From Legionellales bacterium (GTDB lineage: Bacteria; Pseudomonadota; Gammaproteobacteria; Legionellales; Legionellaceae), in the NCBI GenBank assembly GCA_026399195.1, contig JAPLRK010000071.1:4813-59009 (forward strand): a DNA stretch of 54,197 nt. The letters are read 5' to 3'. The notes beneath the pieces were generated by a model. The model was given only the letters and a program-made list of their open reading frames with translations, made no database searches and was not told where the DNA came from. Within the stretch, counting starts at the first letter, position 1, and every line of letters begins with the position of its first letter. Below, piece by piece: positions 31,951 to 40,829 of the stretch. The position numbers and the translations under genes were made by a program.

Positions 31951-33366
31951 ATGATTCAATTTTTGAGTAGGCCCATGAGACACTTCAGAAAATTAGGCAT
32001 AGGCTTATGGTTGTTCTTGACGACCCTTCCAGGACTAACGGCTGCGTATACTCCGTACTCTACAAAGGAGTTAGACGAGCTAGAAAAAGAATTCATCCAA
32101 CAAATCAACCAAGCCGACAATGTCATCCGTACACCCCTTGCCAGCCAATACATCAATCATTTAGGCGACATTTTAGCACGCAACGGTCAACTCCCCCAGC
32201 CCTATTTTTTCTTAGTCAAATCCAATGAGATCAATGCCTTTGCGGGCCCTGGCGGATATATTGGGATCAATTCACAATTGATTTTGACCACGGAAAACGA
32301 AAGCGAATTGGCCGCCGTCATGGCCCATGAAATGGCTCACGTGCGCTTACACCATCTTTATCGTCTCATTGAGCACCAAAAACAAATGCGGATCCCAATG
32401 ATTGCGAGCATCCTTGCATCAGCGGCTCTTGGGATCATCAACCCAATGCTTGGCAGTGGCGCCCTGATGGCGTCTCTCACGGGCATTGCACAAGACAGTA
32501 TCTCCTATGTGCGTTCAAATGAAAAAGAGGCCGACAGAATTGGGATAGACATGCTCATCAAATCAGGACTTGATCCACGCGGAATGGCTGCATTTTTTAA
32601 AAAAATGCAGCTAGCCACTCGATATTTTTATTCGGACAACATCCCAGCCATTTTAAGAACGCACCCTCTTGATGAAGATAGAATAGCAGAAGCCGAGAAT
32701 CGCAGCTGGCGACTCGCCAAGAAAAATCATAAAGACAGCTTAGATTACCATTTATTTAAGGAACTGATTCGTACCGAGGTTTCCGGTGACCCCAAACAGA
32801 TGATGGACTATTATCAACAAAGCTGTCAAAAGCACAACACAGAAGCCGCATGCCTATATGGCACAGTGCTCACCCTTCTCAACAGCAATCAATACCAACA
32901 AGCAGCCCTTCGATTGACCCCGTTGCTCGCAAAGTATCCTGATAATTTGTATTTTGTCATTGCCATGTCTCGCGCAGACATTGGAGAGAAACACTACGCC
33001 AATGCCAGCAAAAGGCTTGAGGAGCTCTCAAAGAACTACCCAGACAATTATGCAGCCCTCGTGGTTTACGCCCAAAGTTTGATAGAAGCAAACGAGCCTG
33101 GAAAAGCCACGCATATTTTGCTAAAAGCCAGCAGACAATTCAGATCTGATCTCATCATCTGCGAACAACTGGCAAGAGCGCAAGCCACAAACCACCAAAA
33201 GGACTACGCCTACTTCACAGAAGCACAATGTCAGCTCCTACAAGGTAGAACAAGGGACGCGATGCGACAATTAAAACTAGCGAAAACGCTGATTAAAAAT
33301 GACCACCTGTTGAAGGCGAGAATTGATGCTAAAGTGGAGGAGATTACGGAGGCGGGGAAGGAGTAA
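31951..33366 (+). CDS. bepA: Periplasmic M48 metalloprotease with TPR domain (BepA/YfgC-like)
   Basis: This 471-residue protein has an N-terminal signal peptide (GIGLWLFLTTLPGLTAAYTP). The zinc motif HEMAH (His126, Glu127, His130) and the distal Glu in SNEKEADRIGIDMLIKSG mark the M48 family. The C-terminal half (about 280-460) contains TPR-like repeats such as QAALRLTPLLAKYPDNLYFV and ASKRLEELSKNYPDNYAALV. In E. coli, BepA helps LptD and BAM assembly and degrades stalled barrels. It diverges from ribD across 39 bp. Confidence 0.9.
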   Translation: MIQFLSRPMRHFRKLGIGLWLFLTTLPGLTAAYTPYSTKELDELEKEFIQQINQADNVIRTPLASQYINHLGDILARNGQLPQPYFFLVKSNEINAFAGPGGYIGINSQLILTTENESELAAVMAHEMAHVRLHHLYRLIEHQKQMRIPMIASILASAALGIINPMLGSGALMASLTGIAQDSISYVRSNEKEADRIGIDMLIKSGLDPRGMAAFFKKMQLATRYFYSDNIPAILRTHPLDEDRIAEAENRSWRLAKKNHKDSLDYHLFKELIRTEVSGDPKQMMDYYQQSCQKHNTEAACLYGTVLTLLNSNQYQQAALRLTPLLAKYPDNLYFVIAMSRADIGEKHYANASKRLEELSKNYPDNYAALVVYAQSLIEANEPGKATHILLKASRQFRSDLIICEQLARAQATNHQKDYAYFTEAQCQLLQGRTRDAMRQLKLAKTLIKNDHLLKARIDAKVEEITEAGKE

Positions 33367-33434
33367 TATATACTGTGCGCGGCCACAAATTGCGGTTTTT
33401 TGCCCGGTGAATCCAAGCAAAAATTTAAAAATTT

Positions 33435-33443
33435 TGTTATAAT
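33435..33443 (+). promoter_or_regulatory. Extended -10 promoter for the SNF2 helicase gene
   Basis: TGTTATAAT matches the extended -10 consensus TGnTATAAT perfectly. It lies about 40 nt before the start codon at 33484, in the 117-bp gap after the protease gene. The -35 region is weak, as is usual for extended -10 promoters, and an A/T-rich stretch precedes it. Confidence 0.55.
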
Positions 33444-33483
33444 CCTGCCACTTCAGTCATTAATCTAACCCTCAAGAGCCCAA

Positions 33484-36400
33484 ATGCTAGCCACCACCCA
33501 ACGAAAAAAACTATCTGAAACCTTTAAAATGTTATCCACCATCGAAAAACAAGTGATCGCATTAAAAATCATTTGCAGCCAAGACCATGATGAAAAAAAA
33601 ATGATGCTAGAAATCAGTGAAACAGGCTTGGTAGATTCTATGGGGAATGTTTTCACAGAACAACTGTATCGTATCCTTGTCCTCCTTCTTGATAAACAGG
33701 GGTTTTTACGACAAAAAGGAATGCTCAGCATTCATCCAGAACTTCACCATGATCTGTTGGTATTGATGAAGGATGAAGAAATGATTTGGGTCTATGCCAT
33801 GGTGGATCGGCTCTATAAAAATGAGCGGGCAACTTCTTATAGCACCCAAAATATTCAAATTCAAACCTTGATGGTTAAGAGCCTTTATGCCAATGACCCC
33901 ACCTTCTTTGATAGCCATCAAAACAATATAGGGTATTGCACCCGCCTGGCACAGGCTATTCAAGACACCTTTAAAGGAGTGCTTATTCATCAGCAGTGGT
34001 TGGAATCACGGCACAAAGTCATTCGAACTTATATTTGCATCGCGCTATTGAGTCACTATTATTGCGATGCAGCACCCGTTGGCGACCATCAAACCGCTTT
34101 AACTGTGTTTTCACTAAACACCTATGAAAATACAAGTCACAATTACCTGGAATATTATAGTGCAATCATTCATCTGTCAGTCGGTCATCTTGATGCGGCT
34201 ATTGCATGTTGCCATCGCATTGCAAATGACAAATCAGGCTACACTGCTGCCTTGCAAGCAACCTTTGCCTTTCTAGATAAGCAATTTGAGAAAGCCTCGA
34301 AATGTTATCGTAAAGCACTGGCTGAAATCCGAAAAGGAAGTGGGTTTTCGAGTTATTATTTTGATAACATCTTGGGTGTTTTCCACTCGTTTTGTGTGCT
34401 TTATATTGACAAAAACAGTCGGCAACTCATGACCAACGCCATCAATTACAATAAGTATTCAGATGGAACGTGGGCCATGCCAATGCACTCGGCCTATTGG
34501 CTATTTCCCATGATGAGCTCGGTGGAAGAGGGGGATCTAAAAACAGTTAGGCATGAATTACATAAACTATTCAAAGCCCAAGGCTCATTCAAGCACCCAC
34601 TGCTGTCAGCGCTTTTTCAATTGGTGTGTTACATGGTTAACAATGATCATCTTCGCCAAAATCAAGACGAACTATACAGATCCTTGCAACAATGCATTAA
34701 GAATTACCAGTACCTCGCCACCCTTCTATTGAGTGAACTGCTGACCAAAACAGAAAGCTATCAGGCCCCATCCCAAGCCTATCTCGAAACCACGCCAACT
34801 CAGTTTCGTGTGCTTGATTTCATTCATGTCAAAGAAACTTGGGAATACAGCTTTCAAGCATTGCAAGGCTTGTTATTAGAGGGGGACCCCCATGCTGTAC
34901 TCCCCGCGAAAACCAAACGATTGATGTGGCTCGTTGATCCAGACAAGCACATGATTGATGTGCTTGAACAGACCATGGGTAAATATGGGAAATGGAGCGT
35001 TGGGCGGGCGGTCAATTTAGCCAAACTAAAGCATTTTCATGGGGATCCCCATTTTGATTATTTAAGCCCACAAGACAAGCTCGTCATTTCTGGCATTATT
35101 GAGAAAGACGATCTCTGGTATGATAAATCCTACTCCATTTCACCTTGGGAAGCCTTCATTGCCCTAATCGGCCACCCACACATTGCACATTGTAAAAATA
35201 GAGACGTCCGCGTTGAATTGGTGGCTGGTGAGCCCGAATTGCATATTGAAGAAAAAAAACAAGGTTTTCATTTGAGCTTATCGCATTTCATGGACCACGC
35301 TGGACTGATTCTCGAGCCAGAAACTATGAACAAGTACCGTGTGATTGATTTTTCTAAAGCATTTGCCAGCATTGCACAAATAATTACCAAGCAAGGTTTG
35401 ATAGTCCCCACAAGTGCCAAAGATAAGGTATTAAAAATCATTCAAAATGCCAAGCGAGATATTAAAATCCACGCTGACATCAAAGATCTTGAAATCATCC
35501 CTGAAATACCAGGCGAGGCCACCCCCTGTGTTCAATTATTGCCGATGAACACAGGGGTCCGGGCAACCATCTGGGTTAAACCCCTGGCCATTCATGACAG
35601 CTATTTTAAATTAGGCGAAGGCAAAGAATCTTTCATGACGCTGATCGAGGAACACGGTCTTGAGAAGCGAGTACGGATTCAACGGGATCTTTTGGTTGAA
35701 AAAAAACATCTCAAAAAATTGCTCGCGCAATGTCCCAGTTTATCTCAACATGAATATGAAACTTGCGAATATGACATAGAAGCACCAGAGGATGTACTTG
35801 AGGTGATCTCGGAGCTACAACAGTATGCAACAACACACCCCCTCACCTTTGAATGGCCAGAAGGCCAGTCCTTCAAAATCAAACAGCGAGTGAATGCCCA
35901 CAACCTTTCACTCAACATTTCATCAAACACCAACTGGTTTGAATACGATGGGAAAATCACATTGGATGATGGTGAGGTGATTGTCATGCAAGAACTACTT
36001 GAATCATTGATTGGTCGAGGCTATGGCCGATTTATACCGCTTGGAAATGGTGAGTTTATTGAATTAACAGGCCAGTTGAAAAAACAGCTCAGTGTGCTGC
36101 ATGCCCTTTCGGATGGTCAAAAAATCAACCCCCTCGGAGCCCAGGCCCTGTCAGAGATTGTGGCTCAAGTTGAAAACACCACGTTTGATGCGGGATGGGC
36201 GGCGCATGTGAAAAAAATCAAAACCATGCGTCATCATGTCCCTGACGTCCCATCAACCATGCAAGCAACGCTCCGTGATTATCAAGTTGAAGGGTTTCAA
36301 TATTTATCCAGGCTTACGCACTGGGGCATTGGTGCATGCCTCGCTGATGACATGGGATTAGGTAAAACGGTTCAAACCATTGCATTACTCTTAGAGCGCG

Positions 36401-37650
36401 CAAAAAATGGGCCTTCACTGGTCATCGCTCCAACGTCTGTGTGTTTTAACTGGCATGAAGAGCTCATTCGATTTGCTCCTACATTAAATATTTATGATTT
36501 GCGATCAGGCGATCGAGATGCATTGATTACCCAGGCCAGCCCTTTTGATGTGATCCTTTGCAGTTATGGTTTATTGCAACATAACAGCAACTTGTTGTCG
36601 GAGAAACCATGGGAAACCATCGTATTAGATGAAGCGCAAGCGATTAAAAATGCCCAAACCCAGCGCTGGAAAAGCGTGATGAAACTCAAGGGGGAAAACC
36701 GCATTGCCTTGTCCGGCACACCCATAGAAAATCATCTGGGTGAATTATGGAGTATTTTCAGTTTCCTCAATCCAGGCCTATTAGGCTCCATGAAACAGTT
36801 CCAAAATAAATACTCGATCCCCATTGAAACAAAGCAAGCACCGGACAGAATTCATGCCTTACGTTCACTGGTACAACCATATATATTACGTCGAATCAAG
36901 TCAAACGTACTGAGTGAGTTACCACCAAAAACGGAACAGACTATTTATATTGAGCCCTCAGAAGAAGAAGCAACATTTTATGAGGCTGTGCGCCGCATCG
37001 CTGAAGATCGCATGGTACATTTCATGGCTGAAAATAACAGAATAAGTGCGTTAGCTGAAATCACTAAATTAAGATTGGCATGTTGTGACAGCTCGCTGGT
37101 TGACAGTTCTGTTCACATTGAAAACAGCAAGCTAAACACCTTGATTGAAACCCTCAAAAACATCATTGAAAACGGCCATAAGGTTTTGGTGTTTAGCCAA
37201 TATGTTTCATTTTTGAAGATCATCAGAAAACGTATGGAAGATGAAAAAATTGACTATCAATACCTTGATGGGACAACATCTGCTGTCAATCGTAAAAAAT
37301 CAGTGGTTGCATTTCAAGCCGGCGAAGGCGATGTGTTCCTCCTAAGTTTGAAAGCCGGTGGTAGCGGTTTGAATTTGACCGCCGCAGATTATGTGATTCA
37401 TCTTGACCCCTGGTGGAACCCCGCGGTGGAAGATCAAGCCTCAGACAGAGCGCATCGCATCGGCCAGGAGCGTCCAGTGACTATTTATCGCTTGATCACG
37501 CGAAACACCATTGAAGAAAAAATCATAGCCCTGCACGAGCACAAACGTAATTTGGCCAATGAATTGCTCAGTGGTCAGGGTGTCAGCGGTAAATTGTCGA
37601 ATGCTGATTTGATGAATTTGATAGCTGCTGAGCATTGCTCCTCATTCTGA
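33484..37650 (+). CDS. SNF2-family DEAD/DEAH helicase with long N-terminal region
   Basis: In this 1388-residue protein the C-terminal third is a Snf2-type ATPase. Walker A is LADDMGLGKTVQTIALL (Lys961) and the Walker B box is DEAQ (Asp1049-Glu1050). TPIENHLGELWSIFSFL, LVFSQYVSFLKIIRKRM and the motif VI SDRAHRIGQERPVTIYRL (about 1320-1337) follow. The first 450 residues are helical and include TPR-like units (for example AFLDKQFEKASKCYRKALAE). Residues 450-930 are mixed alpha/beta with no motif I know. Such proteins remodel protein-DNA complexes. The gene is monocistronic-looking with its own promoter. Confidence 0.93.
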   Translation: MLATTQRKKLSETFKMLSTIEKQVIALKIICSQDHDEKKMMLEISETGLVDSMGNVFTEQLYRILVLLLDKQGFLRQKGMLSIHPELHHDLLVLMKDEEMIWVYAMVDRLYKNERATSYSTQNIQIQTLMVKSLYANDPTFFDSHQNNIGYCTRLAQAIQDTFKGVLIHQQWLESRHKVIRTYICIALLSHYYCDAAPVGDHQTALTVFSLNTYENTSHNYLEYYSAIIHLSVGHLDAAIACCHRIANDKSGYTAALQATFAFLDKQFEKASKCYRKALAEIRKGSGFSSYYFDNILGVFHSFCVLYIDKNSRQLMTNAINYNKYSDGTWAMPMHSAYWLFPMMSSVEEGDLKTVRHELHKLFKAQGSFKHPLLSALFQLVCYMVNNDHLRQNQDELYRSLQQCIKNYQYLATLLLSELLTKTESYQAPSQAYLETTPTQFRVLDFIHVKETWEYSFQALQGLLLEGDPHAVLPAKTKRLMWLVDPDKHMIDVLEQTMGKYGKWSVGRAVNLAKLKHFHGDPHFDYLSPQDKLVISGIIEKDDLWYDKSYSISPWEAFIALIGHPHIAHCKNRDVRVELVAGEPELHIEEKKQGFHLSLSHFMDHAGLILEPETMNKYRVIDFSKAFASIAQIITKQGLIVPTSAKDKVLKIIQNAKRDIKIHADIKDLEIIPEIPGEATPCVQLLPMNTGVRATIWVKPLAIHDSYFKLGEGKESFMTLIEEHGLEKRVRIQRDLLVEKKHLKKLLAQCPSLSQHEYETCEYDIEAPEDVLEVISELQQYATTHPLTFEWPEGQSFKIKQRVNAHNLSLNISSNTNWFEYDGKITLDDGEVIVMQELLESLIGRGYGRFIPLGNGEFIELTGQLKKQLSVLHALSDGQKINPLGAQALSEIVAQVENTTFDAGWAAHVKKIKTMRHHVPDVPSTMQATLRDYQVEGFQYLSRLTHWGIGACLADDMGLGKTVQTIALLLERAKNGPSLVIAPTSVCFNWHEELIRFAPTLNIYDLRSGDRDALITQASPFDVILCSYGLLQHNSNLLSEKPWETIVLDEAQAIKNAQTQRWKSVMKLKGENRIALSGTPIENHLGELWSIFSFLNPGLLGSMKQFQNKYSIPIETKQAPDRIHALRSLVQPYILRRIKSNVLSELPPKTEQTIYIEPSEEEATFYEAVRRIAEDRMVHFMAENNRISALAEITKLRLACCDSSLVDSSVHIENSKLNTLIETLKNIIENGHKVLVFSQYVSFLKIIRKRMEDEKIDYQYLDGTTSAVNRKKSVVAFQAGEGDVFLLSLKAGGSGLNLTAADYVIHLDPWWNPAVEDQASDRAHRIGQERPVTIYRLITRNTIEEKIIALHEHKRNLANELLSGQGVSGKLSNADLMNLIAAEHCSSF

Positions 37651-37711
37651 ACCAGGGTCCAAACAGTATATACTTCGCAATGAATACTACTTCCTAAATA
37701 AACTTCATGAG

Positions 37712-38113
37712 GTGGCCCTGATTCCGCTCCAGCTCCTTATTGCGTTACAGGTTAAACTTTGGTATCGTACCCAGTCGTTGAATGAAAACGTTTTAAAATG
37801 GCGCTCATTGCATTATCACGAATTTCCAACTCCTGGAAACCTCAGTGTACATGTCACTAAGCTTACCAATTCTCAAGATTATTTATCACTTGCTTATACC
37901 CCCGGTGCGGATGAGCCTGTGATAGCGATTGTCAAAAATCTTGAGGGTGTGTATCGCTATACCGCGAAGGGGAACTTGGTTGCGGTGATGTTCAATGGGA
38001 CTGCAGTGCTTGGCTTGGGTGATGTTGGAACAAGGTTGCGTAAACGAGTACCGAAAGCGGTTGCAAATGCTGCCATTACAACTGGTGTGAGCCGGAAGAC
38101 ACAATTTTTATAA
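37712..38113 (+). pseudogene. Malic enzyme remnant with large internal deletion
   Basis: This is a 133-codon frame. WRSLHYHEFPTPGNLSV, then LSLAYTPGADEP, then YRYTAKGNLVAVMFNGTAVL plus GLGDVG is the beginning of a NAD(P)-malic enzyme. Directly after, RKRVPKAVANAAITTGVSRK resembles its very end. About 300 or more residues holding the catalytic Lys, the metal ligands and the NAD fold are missing, yet the frame is kept. The start is uncertain: GTG at 37712 or TTG at 37778. The product cannot be a malic enzyme. Confidence 0.75.
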
Positions 38114-38123
38114 GGAGAATACC

Positions 38124-39434
38124 TTGTCAACTCAAAAAATAAAAAAAGCAAGTTTGGCTGCATGGATAATTTGTGGACTGGGTGCCCTTTACTATTCTTA
38201 TGAATTTTTTTTACGAATATCGCCGAGTGTGATGGAGCATTCGTTACGCCAGCATTTTAATTTATCGGCCACGGGTTTTGGGTTGTTGTCCGCTTTTTAC
38301 TATTACGCCTATGTGCCGATGCAATTGCCTGTTGGTATTTTGATGGACCGATATGGTCCTAGGCGGCTATTGACTTTTGCGTGTCTTACTTGTGTGGTGG
38401 GTACGTTTATGTTTGCGGATACGGTCTTTTATACCGTAGCTGCATCGGGTCGATTTCTGGTGGGTTTGGGATCGGCTTTTGCTTTTGTTGGGGTTCTAAA
38501 ACTCGCGACCATCTGGTTGCCTGAAAATAAATTGGGCATGGTTGCTGGAACAGCCTCGGCTCTGGGCACGATTGGTGCGATGGTGGGGGATAACTTATTG
38601 GGGGGAATGGTCACCTGGATCGGTTGGCAGGACACCGTTAATATCACGGCCCTTTTTGGGATCGTTTTAATGATTGTGTTGTGGTATGGCATAGATGATG
38701 GGCGACAGGATCATCATGAGGGCGGTAGTGTGAGTAGCTTTAAGAAAAGCATGGTTGACTTGAGAGAGATCATTCGGCATAAACAAATTTGGATCAATGG
38801 GATGTATGGTTGTCTTGTCTACCTGCCAACGACGGTGGTCGCTGAATTATGGGGTATTTCTTATTTGCGTCATGCGCATGGGCTCTCACATGTTTCGGCC
38901 AACTTTTGTAATTCTTTGCTGTTTTTAGGATTCACCATTGGCGCACCGACCATGGGGTATCTCTCTGATAAATTAAAACGACGAAAATTACCCATGCTAT
39001 TGGGCGCCATAGGCGCAACCATTGTCATGCTCATCATTTTATATTTCCCTGGACTGAATGTGACCTCTTTAGGTGCTTTGATGTTCATCCTGGGGTTGTT
39101 ACATAGCGTACAATCTATTGTGTTTGCAGTGGGTCGGGAAGTAAGTCCGAAAGAGGCTGCAGGAACAGCGATTGCCACAACCAACATGATTGTGATGATT
39201 GGGGCCATGTTCCTGCAACCTTTGGTGGGACGATTATTAGATTGGAGCGTCATGGCTCGAGAATCTTCTGTGTCCCTGAGTGGCGTTTCTGCTGAGAATA
39301 TACGGCAATTATATACGGCAGCAGATTATCAATTTGCTTTGACAATCGTGCCTATTGGGATTGTAATAGGGGCCATATTAACGTTCTTCTTAAAAGAAAC
39401 ACATGCCCATGCGCATACTCATGCCCTCACTTAA
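38124..39434 (+). CDS. Major facilitator superfamily transporter with His-rich C terminus
   Basis: This 436-residue protein has about 12 membrane spans. The MFS signature lies between helices 2 and 3 (PVGILMDRYGPRRLLT) and its relative in the second half (GYLSDKLKRRKLPMLL). The start is TTG 38124 with AAGGAG at good spacing. The C terminus ends in an HAHAHTHA stretch that could bind metal. The type resembles the MFS permeases that are numerous in Legionella- and Coxiella-like genomes. The substrate is unknown. Confidence 0.82.
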   Translation: MSTQKIKKASLAAWIICGLGALYYSYEFFLRISPSVMEHSLRQHFNLSATGFGLLSAFYYYAYVPMQLPVGILMDRYGPRRLLTFACLTCVVGTFMFADTVFYTVAASGRFLVGLGSAFAFVGVLKLATIWLPENKLGMVAGTASALGTIGAMVGDNLLGGMVTWIGWQDTVNITALFGIVLMIVLWYGIDDGRQDHHEGGSVSSFKKSMVDLREIIRHKQIWINGMYGCLVYLPTTVVAELWGISYLRHAHGLSHVSANFCNSLLFLGFTIGAPTMGYLSDKLKRRKLPMLLGAIGATIVMLIILYFPGLNVTSLGALMFILGLLHSVQSIVFAVGREVSPKEAAGTAIATTNMIVMIGAMFLQPLVGRLLDWSVMARESSVSLSGVSAENIRQLYTAADYQFALTIVPIGIVIGAILTFFLKETHAHAHTHALT

Positions 39435-39455
39435 CCTGGCAAAATAAGGACACCC

Positions 39456-39962
39456 ATGACCATTGCAATGTTTGATGCCTCCGTTCCGGTTTTTAAGCAG
39501 TTTTTAAACAGCCTCAGTGCGCTCCTGACAAAAGCTCAAACCCATGTCAAAGAGCATCACCTCGAAGAAGAGTCGATATTAAAAGCGCGCTTATTTCCGA
39601 ATATGTTTGATTTCACCCGTCAAGTTCAAATTGCTGCTGACTTTGCCAAAGGTGTTTCTGCGCGACTAGCTGGATTTGAAGTACCCGTGTATTCCGACGA
39701 TGAAACAAACTTTCAAGAATTACAAGCACGCCTATTCAAGACATTACACTTCATTGAGAGTATTCCGCCGAAAGCCTTCGACGGCAGCGAAAACCGTGAC
39801 ATCATCACCCAAGCGGGCACACCCAAAGAAAAACATTTCAAAGGCCTAGTCTACTTATGCCACTATGGACTCCCTCATTTTTATTTTCATACCACAACAG
39901 CCTATGACATTTTGCGCCATCAAGGCGTAGAGATTGGAAAGAAAGATTTTTTAGGAACTTAG
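39456..39962 (+). CDS. DUF1993 family protein
   Basis: This 168-residue soluble protein begins MTIAMFDASVPVFKQFLNSL and has the LKARLFPNMFDFTRQVQIAA segment. Its C-terminal half has HYGLPHFYFHTTTAYDILRH, the usual ending of DUF1993 proteins (about 170 residues, DinB-like four-helix bundle). The function is unknown. Histidines in the last segment might bind metal. It is followed directly by a copy of the dispersed repeat. Confidence 0.85.
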   Translation: MTIAMFDASVPVFKQFLNSLSALLTKAQTHVKEHHLEEESILKARLFPNMFDFTRQVQIAADFAKGVSARLAGFEVPVYSDDETNFQELQARLFKTLHFIESIPPKAFDGSENRDIITQAGTPKEKHFKGLVYLCHYGLPHFYFHTTTAYDILRHQGVEIGKKDFLGT

Positions 39963-39973
39963 GATCGCGGCCG

Positions 39974-40065
39974 AAATAACTTGCAAGAAATCCCCTCATC
40001 CGCCCTGCGGGCACCTTCTCCCCATGCCTGGGGAGAAGGGAATAAGGAAGGAAGTTATTTAGAAG
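39974..40065 (+). repeat. Dispersed palindromic repeat, copy B (92-bp core)
   Basis: This copy lies between the convergent DUF1993 gene and the SDR gene. It runs from AAATAACTTGCAAG to GAAGTTATTTAGAAG. The outer arms AAATAACTT/AAGTTATTT and the inner hairpin CCTTCTCCCC-ATGCCT-GGGGAGAAGG are both perfect. It lacks the 34-bp extension of the other two copies. Its end is 5 bp from the stop codon of the SDR gene, so it probably serves as a two-way terminator. Confidence 0.88.
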
Positions 40066-40070
40066 TCCCA

Positions 40071-40829
40071 TTAAAGACAAATAGTAATAAAAAATTCACT
40101 GACTTCGGACGGAAGGATCGTCAATAATCGCATAGCCAATCCTAAAAAGAAGGGGAAAGTGATGTTTTCCTTATTCTTCTCTAATCCTCTTTTTATTTTG
40201 ATGGCGGCGGCTTCTGGCGTGAGCATCCCATGTTTTCTAGCATGATATTTTTGACTCATACCTGATTCTATGAATCCAGGACAGATCACTGAGACCCCAA
40301 TGCCGTCTTTTTTAAGAAGTCTACGTAGGGATTCACCATAGGCTTTCACCCCTGCTTTGCTTGCACAATAACTCGGACAAATCTCAAGCCCATGATAAGC
40401 TGCCACCGAACTGACAAAGGCTATCTGCCCCTGCTTTCGTGCCCGCATCCTTGGAATCAACGCCATAGCCGTCCCCATTGCGCCCGTTAAATTAACGTCA
40501 ATGGTGCGCTCAGTATCCTCCCAGCTTTCTAGAGTTACTTTTTCATCCAAGTAAGTGGCAATGCCCGCATTAGCAATGACCAAGTCAATCGGATATTTGT
40601 CATCAATCCATTCTATCTGTTTTCTCAACGCCTCTTTTCGACATAAATCAAGGCTATAAACCACAACCTCAGCTCCCAACACACGACATGCTGCGGCAAT
40701 CTCAGCTAGTGCACTCTCTTGACGTCCAAATAAGGATAGTCGAACGCCAACCTTCGCATAAGCTAATGCCAAAGCGCTCCCAAGACCACCGGAAGCTCCT
40801 GTTATTAAAAGATGTTGGGAAGTGTTCAT
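40071..40829 (-). CDS. Short-chain reductase of the PKS operon (3-ketosphinganine reductase-like)
   Basis: This 252-residue SDR has LLITGASGGLGSALALAYAK for NADP(H), VIANAGIATYL and the catalytic YCASKAGVKAYGESL. The C terminus has a hydrophobic run (ITFPFFLGLAMRLLTILP) after the core, as in membrane-associated 3-ketodihydrosphingosine reductases and lipid SDRs. It is the last gene of the PKS operon and overlaps the acyltransferase gene by 4 nt. Inference: it reduces the ketone formed by the oxoamine synthase, like Fum13 in fumonisin synthesis. A general acyl-ketone reductase is possible. Confidence 0.75.
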   Translation of the reverse strand: MNTSQHLLITGASGGLGSALALAYAKVGVRLSLFGRQESALAEIAAACRVLGAEVVVYSLDLCRKEALRKQIEWIDDKYPIDLVIANAGIATYLDEKVTLESWEDTERTIDVNLTGAMGTAMALIPRMRARKQGQIAFVSSVAAYHGLEICPSYCASKAGVKAYGESLRRLLKKDGIGVSVICPGFIESGMSQKYHARKHGMLTPEAAAIKIKRGLEKNKENITFPFFLGLAMRLLTILPSEVSEFFITICL

